The notes beneath the pieces are model-generated. The model made no database searches, was not told where the DNA came from, and worked only from the letters and a program-made list of their open reading frames with translations. Of a stretch of 52,698 nucleotides of DNA, positions 7,540 through 15,872 are shown piece by piece. This stretch comes from Firmicutes bacterium UBA2598 (GTDB taxonomy: Bacteria > Bacillota > PH28-bin88), in NCBI GenBank assembly GCA_002339345.1, contig DDKM01000003.1, forward strand, positions 1-52,698, given 5' to 3'. The position numbers and the translations under genes are program-made. The stretch's first letter is position 1; every line of letters begins with the position of its first letter.

Positions 7540-7642
7540 GCATCTGCCGTCACGGCGGCTGCCGGTGCCGGCCAGGACTGGGCCCGCTGTGCCGCCCTGG
7601 CCGTTAATGGCGTGGCAAGAGGCACACAACGGTATCATTTAA
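7540..7642 (-). pseudogene. possible cytochrome c N-terminal remnant
   Basis: On the minus strand just downstream of livF one frame reads LCASCHAINGQGG then GPVLAGTGSRR. This combines a c-haem CxxCH site with the GxGGxxGPxLxGxGxR pattern of class I cytochromes. The frame then runs into Lys/Gln-rich sequence without family resemblance. There is no ribosome site or signal peptide ahead of it. It is best read as a truncated ghost gene, or as chance. The rest of 7414-7659 shows only a short inverted repeat (TGCACCC/GGGTGCA, about 7423-7441). Confidence 0.3.
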
Positions 7643-7659
7643 TAATCATGTACTTAGAC

Positions 7660-8412
7660 CTATAGCCCAAGATAGGATTTGCGGATGCCTTCATCCTGCA
7701 TCAGCTGTTGGCTGGTACCCTCGCTGACCAGCCGGCCGTGGGAGAGGATGTAATTGCGAGAGGCCATGGCAAAGGTCATGGCCACATCCTGTTCTACCAG
7801 TAAAATGGTGATCCCGGAACGGGCAATTTCGCCGATGCGGTGGAAGAGGTCGCGCTTGACAATTGGAGCGAGGCCGATGGAAGGCTCATCGATGCACAGC
7901 AGCTTGGGTCGCAGCATCAACGCCCGACCGATGGCCAGCATCTGTTGTTCACCGCCAGAAAGGGTGCCGGATACTTGTTTAGCCCTGACCTTTAAGACCG
8001 GGAACAGGTGGTAGATCCCCTCCAGCAGTTCCTTGAATTCCGAGCGCTTGCCATTTAATAAGTAAGCACCGGCTAGCAGGTTTTCATAGACCGTCATTTC
8101 CATGAAGGGTCGGCGGCGCTCCGGGCAATGGACCAGCCCTCTTTGCACAATTTCATGGGCTGGCAGGTGGTCAATCCTTTCCCCCATAAAATGGACTGTG
8201 CCTTCCATGCGAATTTTTCCCTGGCGCAGACCCCTCTTGTGGTCTCTCTCCCATTTCACAAGACCGGTGATGGCCCGCAGGAGGGTTGTCTTACCAGCAC
8301 CATTGGGCCCCACCAGACCTACCAACTCCATGTCATCTACTTTGATGTTGACATCATGTAGGATGGTGGCGGTGTCATAACTGACGGATAGGTTTTGTAC
8401 CTCCAGCAGCAT
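7660..8412 (-). CDS. livF: Liv-type ABC transporter ATP-binding protein LivF (system 1)
   Basis: A 250-residue ATPase of a branched-chain-amino-acid-type (HAAT family) importer. Walker A is GPNGAGKTT near residue 36, the signature LSGGEQQM near residue 150 and Walker B LLCIDEPS, followed by a switch region with LLVEQD. The CPERRRPFMEMTVYENL segment is typical of LivF as against LivG. An insertion (KWERDHKRGLRQGKIRMEG) follows the first strand region. It begins directly after the livG stop and is the last gene of the minus-strand operon that starts at 14271. The acyl-CoA ligase in the operon suggests an organic acid, not an amino acid, as substrate. Confidence 0.92.
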   Translation of the reverse strand: MLLEVQNLSVSYDTATILHDVNIKVDDMELVGLVGPNGAGKTTLLRAITGLVKWERDHKRGLRQGKIRMEGTVHFMGERIDHLPAHEIVQRGLVHCPERRRPFMEMTVYENLLAGAYLLNGKRSEFKELLEGIYHLFPVLKVRAKQVSGTLSGGEQQMLAIGRALMLRPKLLCIDEPSIGLAPIVKRDLFHRIGEIARSGITILLVEQDVAMTFAMASRNYILSHGRLVSEGTSQQLMQDEGIRKSYLGL

Positions 8413-9180
8413 TTAGACCACCTCCTTGCCGATGTATGCCTCAATCACCTGCTGATTGTTGACGATTTCCGCCGGAGTACCGGTAGTCAGGATCTGCCCG
8501 AAGTTCAGCACGATAACCCGGTCCACGATCTTCATCAACTCCGATAGTTTGTGCTCGATGATGATCATCGCCGGCCCCTCGCTGTGCAGTCGACCGAAAC
8601 GCCCGCCCTTGTGCAGGCGGCGGATGGATTTGGCCATCAGGCTGGTTTCCGTAGGGTTTAATCCCCCAAAGGGCTCATCCAGAATCAAAAGCTCTGGTTC
8701 ACAGGCAATGGCACGGGCCACTTCCAATCGCTTCAGGTCGCCCTGGGAGAGGCGGGAAGCCGGCTCCTTGGCCAGGTCCGCGATGCCGGCGAATTCCAGG
8801 GCGTCCATGGCCCTGGCCTCCACCCGCTTGACCCACTCTCCCCTTTTGGAGGCCCGGGGTCCCAGGCAGGGTACCATGACATTGGCGATAATTGGCAGGT
8901 GGGGGAAGGGTCGGGCATTTTGAAACGTACCGGCAATGCCGTGGGCTACGATATCCCAAGTTTTTTTGCCAGTCAGGTTTTCCCCTTTAAAAGAAACCCG
9001 CCCGGCATCCGGCTTTAGGATCCCCAAGATTAATCGTACAAGGGTGGTTTTCCCCGCGCCGTTAGGACCGATAAGACCCACCATTTCATGCCGTCCGATG
9101 CTAAAACTGACATCCTTGACGGCGTGGAGGCCGCCAAAGCGCTTGGAAAGGTTTTGCACCACCAGAAAGTCCCCGGCCAT
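8413..9180 (-). CDS. livG: Liv-type ABC transporter ATP-binding protein LivG (system 1)
   Basis: A 255-residue ATPase partner of LivF. Walker A GPNGAGKTT is near residue 39, followed by the LivG-typical GIAGTFQNARPFPHLPIIANVMV. The signature motif is the less common LSQGDLKRLE, Walker B is LLILDEPFGGLNP, and the H-switch is IIIEHKL. Between Walker B and the switch there is a short extra segment (HKGGRFGRLHSEG) compared with usual LivG. Three bases separate it from the ligase stop and one base junction links it to livF, so translation is probably coupled. Confidence 0.92.
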   Translation of the reverse strand: MAGDFLVVQNLSKRFGGLHAVKDVSFSIGRHEMVGLIGPNGAGKTTLVRLILGILKPDAGRVSFKGENLTGKKTWDIVAHGIAGTFQNARPFPHLPIIANVMVPCLGPRASKRGEWVKRVEARAMDALEFAGIADLAKEPASRLSQGDLKRLEVARAIACEPELLILDEPFGGLNPTETSLMAKSIRRLHKGGRFGRLHSEGPAMIIIEHKLSELMKIVDRVIVLNFGQILTTGTPAEIVNNQQVIEAYIGKEVV

Positions 9181-9183
9181 ACC

Positions 9184-10890
9184 CTAAATCGCCTCCTCCT
9201 CTTCCTCCCGGAGTTCCCGGCGGGAAACCTTACCCACATCGGTCTTGGGCAATTCCCCTCGGAATTCCACGATCCTGGGCACCTTATAATGGGCCAGGTG
9301 TTGTTCACAGAACTTTATAATTTCCTCTTCCGAGACTTTGCCCCTGGCCTCCGGCTGCAATACCACATTGGCCTTGACGATCTGTCCTACCTTGGGGTCA
9401 GGCACCCCGATTACACCGGCGGCCTTGACATGGGGGTGGGTGTACAGAACTTCTTCCACGTCCCGGGCGAAAATGGAGTAGCCTTTAAATTTGATCAGAT
9501 CCCGGACCCTGTCTACGAAGTGAAAATAGCCCTCCTCATCCATGCGCCCCAGGTCCCCGGTCCTCAGCCACCGCTCCCCGTCAATTTCCACCAGTACATC
9601 AGCTGTGGCTTGCGGTTTGTTCCAGTAGCCCATCATCACATTGGGACCTTGCAGGACAATTTCACCTACCTCGCCCGGCGGCAGGAACCTGTTGCTATCA
9701 AGATCCATCACGGCAGCCCTGATATTGGTGATTGGCACGCCAATACTGCCGACCTTAGGCCGTCCGATGGGGTTGATCAGGGAAACAGCACCGCTTTCCG
9801 TTTGGCCGTAGCCCTCCACGATGCGTGTGCCTGTACGCCGCTCCCAGTCCACCACCGTCCGTTCATGGAGGGTATCCGCGCCACATACCAGCAGCTTCAA
9901 TCGCCGCCAGTTGACCCGGCTGGTCTTGTCATACTCCTTGAGGTATTCGTACATGGTAGGGACGCTGAAAAACGCGGTGATCCCGTAGCGTTCCATGGCG
10001 TCCAGGATATCATCCACGTCGGGGGTGGTAAAGACCACCAGGGTAGCCCCCATGGTCAACCCACCAATCATGATCAGCAACTGGCCGTAAATGTGGTATA
10101 AGGGCAAAAAGGCCGGGTAGACTTCTTTCCCCTCTTCCAGGACGGGTAGAAATGCCCTGGTTTGTATACCGCAGGCAATGACCTGGTAATGATTTAACAT
10201 TACTCCCTTGGGGGGACCGGTGGTGCCGCCGGAGTAGGAGATGGTGGCCACATCCTGAAGGGGGTCAATATCCGGCTGCGGCGGGGCAGTTAGGCTGTTC
10301 CGCAACAGGTCCTGGAACTGATAGATTCCTTCCCTCTTTGGTATTACCGGGGTGGGCAGGTCCATTTCCCTGGCGAAATTCCTTAACAGGGTTTTACCCA
10401 TTACCCGGCGCAGCGGTGGCAGGTATTCGTCAATACCGGTGATGACGACCCGATCCATGGGCAGACCTGTTTTCACCAAATTGTCATAAAGGATGTCCTG
10501 GCAGACAATGGTTTTAGCGGTACTGTCCTGCAGCTGGTATTTCAGTTCATGACTTGTAAACACCGGGCTGACAGGCGTCACCGCTGCCCCGGCGGTCAAC
10601 GCGGCCAGATAGGCGATAATGTACTGGGGGCTGTTCAGTAGATACAGTGCCACCACATCACCCTTCTTGATGCCCATGGCGGCAAAGGCGGCGGCCAGCT
10701 TCTCCACCTGCTGCCGGAGTTCCAGGTAACTAATCTGTTTACCGTAAAAAATAACGGCAGCCCTGTTGCCATATTTGGTACACATTTCGGTAAAGGCCGC
10801 CGGGATGGACTGTTTGGGGATTTCCACCGTCGGCTGCATTTGGGGTGAATAGTGGTCCAGCCAGGGTTTCCGCAGGTATGTTTCCATCAT
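9184..10890 (-). CDS. acyl-CoA synthetase (AMP-forming, FadD-like) inside the Liv operon
   Basis: A 568-residue member of the adenylate-forming family: carboxylate + ATP + CoA gives acyl-CoA + AMP + PPi. Core motifs appear in order: YSGGTTGPPKGV (AMP-binding loop), VEGYGQTESG, RTGDLGRMDEEGYFHFVDR (Asp for ribose) and the hinge RDLIKFKGYSI. Near the C-terminus LPKTDVGKVSRREL holds the catalytic Lys. Length fits long-chain or aromatic-acid CoA ligases. It starts one base after the livM stop and ends three bases before livG, so it is an integral part of the transporter operon. This suggests uptake coupled to CoA activation. Substrate chain length cannot be read from sequence. Confidence 0.92.
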   Translation of the reverse strand: MMETYLRKPWLDHYSPQMQPTVEIPKQSIPAAFTEMCTKYGNRAAVIFYGKQISYLELRQQVEKLAAAFAAMGIKKGDVVALYLLNSPQYIIAYLAALTAGAAVTPVSPVFTSHELKYQLQDSTAKTIVCQDILYDNLVKTGLPMDRVVITGIDEYLPPLRRVMGKTLLRNFAREMDLPTPVIPKREGIYQFQDLLRNSLTAPPQPDIDPLQDVATISYSGGTTGPPKGVMLNHYQVIACGIQTRAFLPVLEEGKEVYPAFLPLYHIYGQLLIMIGGLTMGATLVVFTTPDVDDILDAMERYGITAFFSVPTMYEYLKEYDKTSRVNWRRLKLLVCGADTLHERTVVDWERRTGTRIVEGYGQTESGAVSLINPIGRPKVGSIGVPITNIRAAVMDLDSNRFLPPGEVGEIVLQGPNVMMGYWNKPQATADVLVEIDGERWLRTGDLGRMDEEGYFHFVDRVRDLIKFKGYSIFARDVEEVLYTHPHVKAAGVIGVPDPKVGQIVKANVVLQPEARGKVSEEEIIKFCEQHLAHYKVPRIVEFRGELPKTDVGKVSRRELREEEEEAI

Positions 10891-11961
10891 TTAAGCACCT
10901 CTTTTCCAGATGTTAGTGTTTGGACCGGGGTCCAGGCCAGTACCACATACCCGGCAGTTCGCTCTGGTGAAGGCATTACGCTCCTTACACCTTGGGCATT
11001 CCCGTTCCAGCAGGTCTTGTACCCAAGTGGTGAGACCCTCCGGCATCAGTCGTAAAGTGATCACCACAATGGCTGCGAAAATCAGCATCCGTAATTCTGC
11101 AACCACCCGCAGGTATTCCATCATTGGGAAAAGGATAAAAACACCGATGATGGGTCCGTAAATGGTGGCAATACCGCCGAAAATAGTCCAGACTACGATC
11201 TGTAAGGACATGACAATTTCCAGGGTGGACGGGCCGACCACCCGCATGAAATGGGCGTACAGTCCCCCGGCCAGACCGGCAAAAAGTCCGCTGGTACAAA
11301 AAGCCAGCATTTTGTAACGGGAAGTATTGAGGCCGGATGCCCGCACGGCGATCTCATCTTCCCGGATGGCGTGAAAGATGAGGCCTGTTTTGGAGGTGGC
11401 CATTTTCCACATGGCCAGGGCGAGCCCCATGGTCATGATCAAAATGATGTAATACTCCCCAATCCGGCTGGTGGACAGCCGGGTGATGCCGGATATTCCC
11501 AGTTCACCCCCCGTAAACTGTGGAAAGGTAAACACCAGTCCCATCATGATGGTGGGCAGGGCCAGGCTGGCCAGGCTGAAATAGGGACCCTTCAGCCGTA
11601 AGCCGGGGAGCCCCAGCACCAGGCCGGCTACTACCGCCGCAAGGGCTCCCAGGGGGATGGTCAGTACCGGGGGTAAACCCAGGTGCAGGTTCAGTAGGGC
11701 GGAGGTGTAGGCGGCTACTCCGAAGAAAAGAGCATGGCCAAAACTGACTTGACCGGTAATGCCGGCCAGGAGGTCCCAACTGGCGGCGTAGATGGCGAAG
11801 ATGCCGGTTAGGGTCAGAACCCGCAGGAGGTAGGGGTTCTTGGTGAACAGAGGTAGTATTAAAAGTCCGATACAGGCCAAAAAGACGATGGTGCGGGTAG
11901 GCAAGGCCAGTATTTCACCCTGGAAATCGCGGAAAAGCTTGCGGATCAGGTATGGGAACAT
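10891..11961 (-). CDS. livM: Liv-type permease LivM with C-terminal zinc ribbon (system 1)
   Basis: A 356-residue polytopic membrane permease, second channel subunit with LivH. The family core is clear: AASWDLLAGITGQVSFGHALFFGVAAY, GLRLKGPYFSLASLALP, and the GGIATIYGPIIGVFIL segment. About nine to ten hydrophobic stretches lie between residues 25 and 310. Unusually, the C-terminal tail after the last membrane helix carries a cysteine knuckle pair C322-x2-C325-x10-C336-x2-C339, a treble-clef or zinc-ribbon pattern not normal for LivM. The second LivM in this window lacks it. ATG 11961 follows AAGGTAGGTG; the stop is adjacent to the ligase start. Confidence 0.9.
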   Translation of the reverse strand: MFPYLIRKLFRDFQGEILALPTRTIVFLACIGLLILPLFTKNPYLLRVLTLTGIFAIYAASWDLLAGITGQVSFGHALFFGVAAYTSALLNLHLGLPPVLTIPLGALAAVVAGLVLGLPGLRLKGPYFSLASLALPTIMMGLVFTFPQFTGGELGISGITRLSTSRIGEYYIILIMTMGLALAMWKMATSKTGLIFHAIREDEIAVRASGLNTSRYKMLAFCTSGLFAGLAGGLYAHFMRVVGPSTLEIVMSLQIVVWTIFGGIATIYGPIIGVFILFPMMEYLRVVAELRMLIFAAIVVITLRLMPEGLTTWVQDLLERECPRCKERNAFTRANCRVCGTGLDPGPNTNIWKRGA

Positions 11962-11974
11962 TTAGCCAAAGCAC

Positions 11975-12844
11975 CTACCTTTCGCCTTCCATGAAGATAC
12001 CGAATAAACCCTCCGGCCGGATCAGCAGTACGGCCAGCATTACAGCCATGGAAACTGAACCGCGCAGGTAGGCCAACTTGGGTAGCGTGAATACCAACAT
12101 AATTTCGGCAAAGGCCAGGATAAAGGCCCCCAAAATACTTCCCTTGATACTACCAAGCCCGCCCAGAATGACTGCTGCCATTACCACCACCAGGGGATGC
12201 ATCCACATTAAGGGGTCCAGTATCAGCAGAGGTGCGACCATGGCCCCGGAAATGGCGGCCAGGCCCACCGAGATGGCGACGGTGACCAGGGCGATACGGC
12301 TTTCCGGCATGCCCATCAGGTTGGCCACTTCCCGGTCCATGGCCATGGCCCGGATGGCAATACCTAACCTGGTTTTGAACAACAAAAGCCAGATACCTGT
12401 TAACGTGACCAACACAGTGGCCAGTGTCAGCAGGTGCTGGTAGGTGATCTTGATGCCAGCCAAGGTGGTGGTACCAGGAATCAAGGGGGGGAGAGAACGG
12501 AAGTGCCCGCCGAAAAAGATGAAAATGATCTCCTGGACGACTATGGCCATCACCAGGGTGACTATCAGGACTGCGGTAAACTGCTCCCGGACCGGTGCTA
12601 CCAGGTAGTGATAGGTTGTTACGCCAATCACCAGAACCACCAGAATGGCCAGCAGGTAGGCCAGGGGCAAGGGAACGGCCAGGGATTGGTTCAGGTAGTA
12701 AATCAGGTACGCAGCCAGCATGTAATAGGCGGTGTGGCTAAGATTCATGATCCTGGCCACGCCGTAAATAAGGGCAAAACCCATGGCCAGCAGGGCATAC
12801 TTACCGCCGCTGATTAACCCGTTGACCAGTATTTGTTCCCACAT
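11975..12844 (-). CDS. livH: Liv-type permease LivH (system 1)
   Basis: A 289-residue polytopic permease, first channel subunit of the importer. The N-terminal LVNGLISGGKYALLAMGFALIYGVARIMNLSH and the later RAMAMDREVANLMGM and AVILGGLGSIKGSILGAFIL segments are family hallmarks. Eight or so hydrophobic segments span it. The start ATG 12844 follows a weak AAAGGATG. It is separated from the binding-protein gene by a 107-base gap containing a long hairpin, a common arrangement that lets the binding protein be made in excess. Confidence 0.92.
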   Translation of the reverse strand: MWEQILVNGLISGGKYALLAMGFALIYGVARIMNLSHTAYYMLAAYLIYYLNQSLAVPLPLAYLLAILVVLVIGVTTYHYLVAPVREQFTAVLIVTLVMAIVVQEIIFIFFGGHFRSLPPLIPGTTTLAGIKITYQHLLTLATVLVTLTGIWLLLFKTRLGIAIRAMAMDREVANLMGMPESRIALVTVAISVGLAAISGAMVAPLLILDPLMWMHPLVVVMAAVILGGLGSIKGSILGAFILAFAEIMLVFTLPKLAYLRGSVSMAVMLAVLLIRPEGLFGIFMEGER

Positions 12845-12896
12845 GTACTGCCAACATCCTTTCGTCTGCCGGAACGGCGAAGTAGGGGAGGGATTA

Positions 12897-12940
12897 GGGC
12901 GGTGAACGCGCGCCGGAAACCGTCGCTTGGTCCACCGCCC
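12897..12940 (-). other. intra-operon hairpin between livK and livH
   Basis: On the transcribed minus strand GGGCGGTG and CACCGCCC (12933-12940 and 12897-12904) form an 8-bp G/C stem around a G/C-rich 28-base loop. No T-run follows. Its place right after the binding-protein gene suits a processing or partial-termination hairpin. Confidence 0.45.
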
Positions 12941-12951
12941 GCCTCCGGATC

Positions 12952-14271
12952 TTACTTCTTCCAGTGCTCAATCATCCATGGCGGCAGGACGAACCGGGCA
13001 GTTCCTTCATGTTTGATGCCTTCCCAGCCGTTTGGCCAGAAAACGTTCAGTTTTCCTTCCGACCACTGGGTACCCAGACCGGTCACGTGTTTTGGTCCCC
13101 AGGTGACGTCATGGTTTTCGGTAAACACGAGGCGCCCGCCAATGGCCGCGTAATCGGTTTTCTCAAGTTCCTTCACCACGGCATCGGCGTCAATGGAGCC
13201 GGCTCTTTCAATGGCCTCAACCAGCATATACAGGGCATCGTACGTGGCTGCAGTATAAACGGGGATCTCGCCGTAACGGGCAACAAACTTGTCGTAGAAG
13301 GGGATGGCCTTGGGCGACAGGGCTGCCCGCCCCAGGAGGTTCAGTGTACTGACATAGTTGCCCTTACCCCCGGTAACCTGCCAGAACTTGCCACCCTGGG
13401 CATCCACGTTGATACCCGTAGCTGCGGCAGGAATCTTTAATTCTTCGTATTGCCGTGCGAAGACACCGCCAACGGGACCGGACATAAAGGTCAGGATGAT
13501 GTGTGCCCCCGAAGCCCGGATGGCGGACAGTTCGGCAGTTACATCAGTAGCTACTGCCGAAGGTCGCCAAACACCCGCCACTTCCATGCCCATGGCCGGG
13601 ATCTGCTGCTGGGATGCGGCCACAATGGGGTCGGTCCACACAGCACTTTCCGCCATGATGGCCACCTTGGGTTTTTCAATGCCCAGGTCGGTTTTCACAA
13701 CCGACGCCACTTCCGCCAGGATCAGGAAGGAAGCCCGGGCCATGTCGTTGGAGTTCATGGGGTTGGTACGGAAGTAGTATTTATAACGGTCATAATTATC
13801 CTTCACCTTTTTGGTCAGGTTGGGATGACCGACACCAGTGGAGATAAACACCTTCTTGTAATCCATGATGACGTCCTGCATGCCCAGCACCGCCTCAGTG
13901 CGAAAGCCGCCCAGGAAGAAATCCACCGAATTGGCTACCCGTTCCACGGCGGTGGCGGCATCGGGAATGTTGGTCATTTCATTGGTATCCACTTTGACTA
14001 TTTCCACTGGACGGGACTGGTTACCGACCTTTACCCCTCCTGCCGCGTTAATTTCCTCCATAGCCATGGTGGCGCTCTTCCACATGTGTTCACCATGGAT
14101 GAAGGTCATGGGGCCGATGATGGCAACCTTGATGGGGTCACCCTTCAACGGTGCCTGTTCTTTGGGTGCCTGAGCTTCCTGCTTGCCACCACACCCGGCC
14201 AGACCAAGACTAACCATCAGAACCAGGATGGTGATTACCGCCAGAGTCTTATAACGCCTGAACATTTTCAT
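12952..14271 (-). CDS. livK: Liv-type substrate-binding lipoprotein (system 1)
   Basis: A 439-residue extracellular binding lipoprotein. The N-terminus has a basic start, a hydrophobic helix and the lipobox LGLAGC near residue 27, followed by a Gln/Lys/Pro-rich linker. The mature part opens with KVAIIGPMTFIHGEHMWKSATMAMEEINAAGGV, typical of type I periplasmic-binding folds of the branched-chain family. The family serves amino acids, amides and aromatic or aliphatic acids, so specificity is open. ATG 14271 follows GGAGGTCGGATAA. It is the first gene of the minus-strand operon livK-livH-livM-ligase-livG-livF. Confidence 0.92.
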   Translation of the reverse strand: MKMFRRYKTLAVITILVLMVSLGLAGCGGKQEAQAPKEQAPLKGDPIKVAIIGPMTFIHGEHMWKSATMAMEEINAAGGVKVGNQSRPVEIVKVDTNEMTNIPDAATAVERVANSVDFFLGGFRTEAVLGMQDVIMDYKKVFISTGVGHPNLTKKVKDNYDRYKYYFRTNPMNSNDMARASFLILAEVASVVKTDLGIEKPKVAIMAESAVWTDPIVAASQQQIPAMGMEVAGVWRPSAVATDVTAELSAIRASGAHIILTFMSGPVGGVFARQYEELKIPAAATGINVDAQGGKFWQVTGGKGNYVSTLNLLGRAALSPKAIPFYDKFVARYGEIPVYTAATYDALYMLVEAIERAGSIDADAVVKELEKTDYAAIGGRLVFTENHDVTWGPKHVTGLGTQWSEGKLNVFWPNGWEGIKHEGTARFVLPPWMIEHWKK

Positions 14272-14691
14272 TTATCCGACCTCCATTTTCACCTGCTTTA
14301 AGAAGTGGGAAACCCTTAACCTTCTTCGTGTGCGCTGATCCGCACCTCCCTTCCAAAAGCGCCATTGCTCGACAGAAAATTATGTCAACCTTTTACGTAA
14401 ACGTAAATCAAGATAAACACCCTCTTAGGTCCAGGCAAGTTCCCGAGTTGTTGTCTCGTGTGTCTGAACGAACAGAAAAATTTGAATAATTGATATATTT
14501 TATTTCGTCATTGATAGGCAAAGTCCTCCTAAAGGATTAAACCTGGGCCAGCCAGTGATCACGTTTTATAAAATTTTTAGTTGTCACAATGGTGCAGGGA
14601 TTTACCATTTGATGGTTGCCCGGCCGCCATTTGCAAGTTATGATGGTGTCATAGGGCGGTTCGCCGTCACTAAAACTGAGGGGGTTAGATA
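14272..14691. promoter_or_regulatory. 420-base divergent intergenic region with palindromic operator candidate
   Basis: Separates livK (minus) from the ferredoxin gene (plus). A perfect inverted repeat TTTACG-TAAA-CGTAAA lies at 14392-14407. Next to it, on the minus strand, TTGACA (14388 down to 14383) could be a -35 box, but no good -10 follows. A second small repeat (ACCAT-TTG-ATGGT) lies near 14605-14617. No consensus -24/-12 element was found on either strand, in contrast to the two sigma-54 promoters elsewhere. The palindrome may be a repressor site of livK. The evidence is symmetry and position only. Confidence 0.35.
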
Positions 14692-15807
14692 ATGGGCCAT
14701 ATGGGTATCGCCAAGGAGCAGGTGTACCGGGTGCTGGCGGAAAGGCTTAATCGAAACCCGGTAGGAGTGAAAATTAATGAAACCCTGATGGAAATCCTGT
14801 ACCGGATGTATACCACCACCGAAGCGGAAATCGGCAGCAAGTTTCCCCTGATGCCCGCTCCCCTGGAAAAGATTGCAGCTGCTACAGGTATGCCGGAAGA
14901 GGAACTCCGTGTTCACCTGAATAACATGGCGGACAAAGGGTTGGTCATCGACTTGGCTCCCAGGGACGGAACCCAGTTTTTCATGCTCACTCCCATGGTC
15001 GTCGGATTTATGGAATATACCTTCATGCGGGTGACGGACAAGGTGCCGATGCAGGAGCTGGCGGAGTTATTTGAACAGTACCACCACCAGCCGGGGGTGG
15101 CGGAAACCTTTTTCGGCGCGGAAACCAAGATGTTTAACACCTGGGCCTACGAGAGCCTGATGCCGGTGGAGGTGGAAACCGAGGTGCTGGACTATGAAAG
15201 GGCCTCGGTAATGATCCGGGAGTCCGGCGGCGGGGCCCTAACCATGTGTTATTGCCGCCACCAGGCCCAGCACCTGGGAAAGAACTGTGATGCGCCCATT
15301 GAGGATATCTGCACTTCCCTGGGCCGGGCAGCGGAATGGCTCATCCGGCGGGGCTTTGCCAGACCAGCATCAACGGACGAGTTATTACGGGTTTTGGATC
15401 GCACCGAAGAACTGGGGCTGGTCCACCTGGCGGACAATGTGCAAAACTCGCCGGCCTACCTTTGCCATTGCTGCGGTTGCTGCTGTGGTGTTTTAAAGGC
15501 CATTACCGAGAGCGGTGTCAGTTCCGCCCACCCCAGCAACTTCATCCCGGCAGTCAATGGGGACAACTGCACCGGTTGCGGCAACTGCGCCACCCGCTGC
15601 CACATCAATGCCATTGAGATTCTCCCGGTGCCAGGCGGTCTGGAGCGGGCGGTGGTTAACGCCAACATCTGCCTGGGCTGCGGGGCCTGCATCCGGGGAT
15701 GCCAGAACGATGCCCTGGGGCTTGTGCGCCGGCAGACTATTTACGTCCCGCCCCGCACCAAGAAGGACCAGATGCTGCAAATCGCCATGCAGAACAACAA
15801 GCTATAG
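14692..15807 (+). CDS. 2[4Fe-4S] ferredoxin-domain protein with N-terminal winged-helix-like region
   Basis: 371 residues, cytosolic. The C-terminal part has two clostridial ferredoxin motifs, CTGCGNCATRC and CLGCGACIRGC, each followed by the usual small residues, so two [4Fe-4S] clusters are expected. The middle carries additional cysteines (CYCRHQAQHLGKNC and CHCCGCCC) that could hold another cluster. Residues about 5-85 have a helix-rich pattern like a winged helix (PLEKIAAATGMPEEELRVHLNNMADKGLV). Proteins of this type are common in sulfate reducers and syntrophs as redox partners of acyl-CoA metabolism; that role is inference. ATG 14692 follows GAGGGGG. The sigma-54 activator gene is 65 bases downstream on the same strand. 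Confidence 0.8.
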   Translation: MGHMGIAKEQVYRVLAERLNRNPVGVKINETLMEILYRMYTTTEAEIGSKFPLMPAPLEKIAAATGMPEEELRVHLNNMADKGLVIDLAPRDGTQFFMLTPMVVGFMEYTFMRVTDKVPMQELAELFEQYHHQPGVAETFFGAETKMFNTWAYESLMPVEVETEVLDYERASVMIRESGGGALTMCYCRHQAQHLGKNCDAPIEDICTSLGRAAEWLIRRGFARPASTDELLRVLDRTEELGLVHLADNVQNSPAYLCHCCGCCCGVLKAITESGVSSAHPSNFIPAVNGDNCTGCGNCATRCHINAIEILPVPGGLERAVVNANICLGCGACIRGCQNDALGLVRRQTIYVPPRTKKDQMLQIAMQNNKL

Positions 15808-15872
15808 CTTGATCTAGCTTGCGGCAAACCCAAAGTTTCAGGTATGGAAAAATCCGTTGGGGGGGTAATCGC

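Noticed and set aside
9088..10101. 337-codon plus-strand frame opposite the acyl-CoA ligase
   Set aside because: It is the mirror of a well-conserved ligase gene, has no family resemblance and no ribosome site; long antisense frames are expected from the G/C-rich third codon positions here.
13450..14301. 283-codon plus-strand frame opposite livK
   Set aside because: His/Gly-rich composition is a codon shadow of the binding-protein gene.
14590..14640. Sigma-54 promoter upstream of the ferredoxin gene (TGG ... TTTGCA)
   Set aside because: GG-GC spacing is wrong or the flanking bases do not fit the consensus, unlike the two accepted sites.
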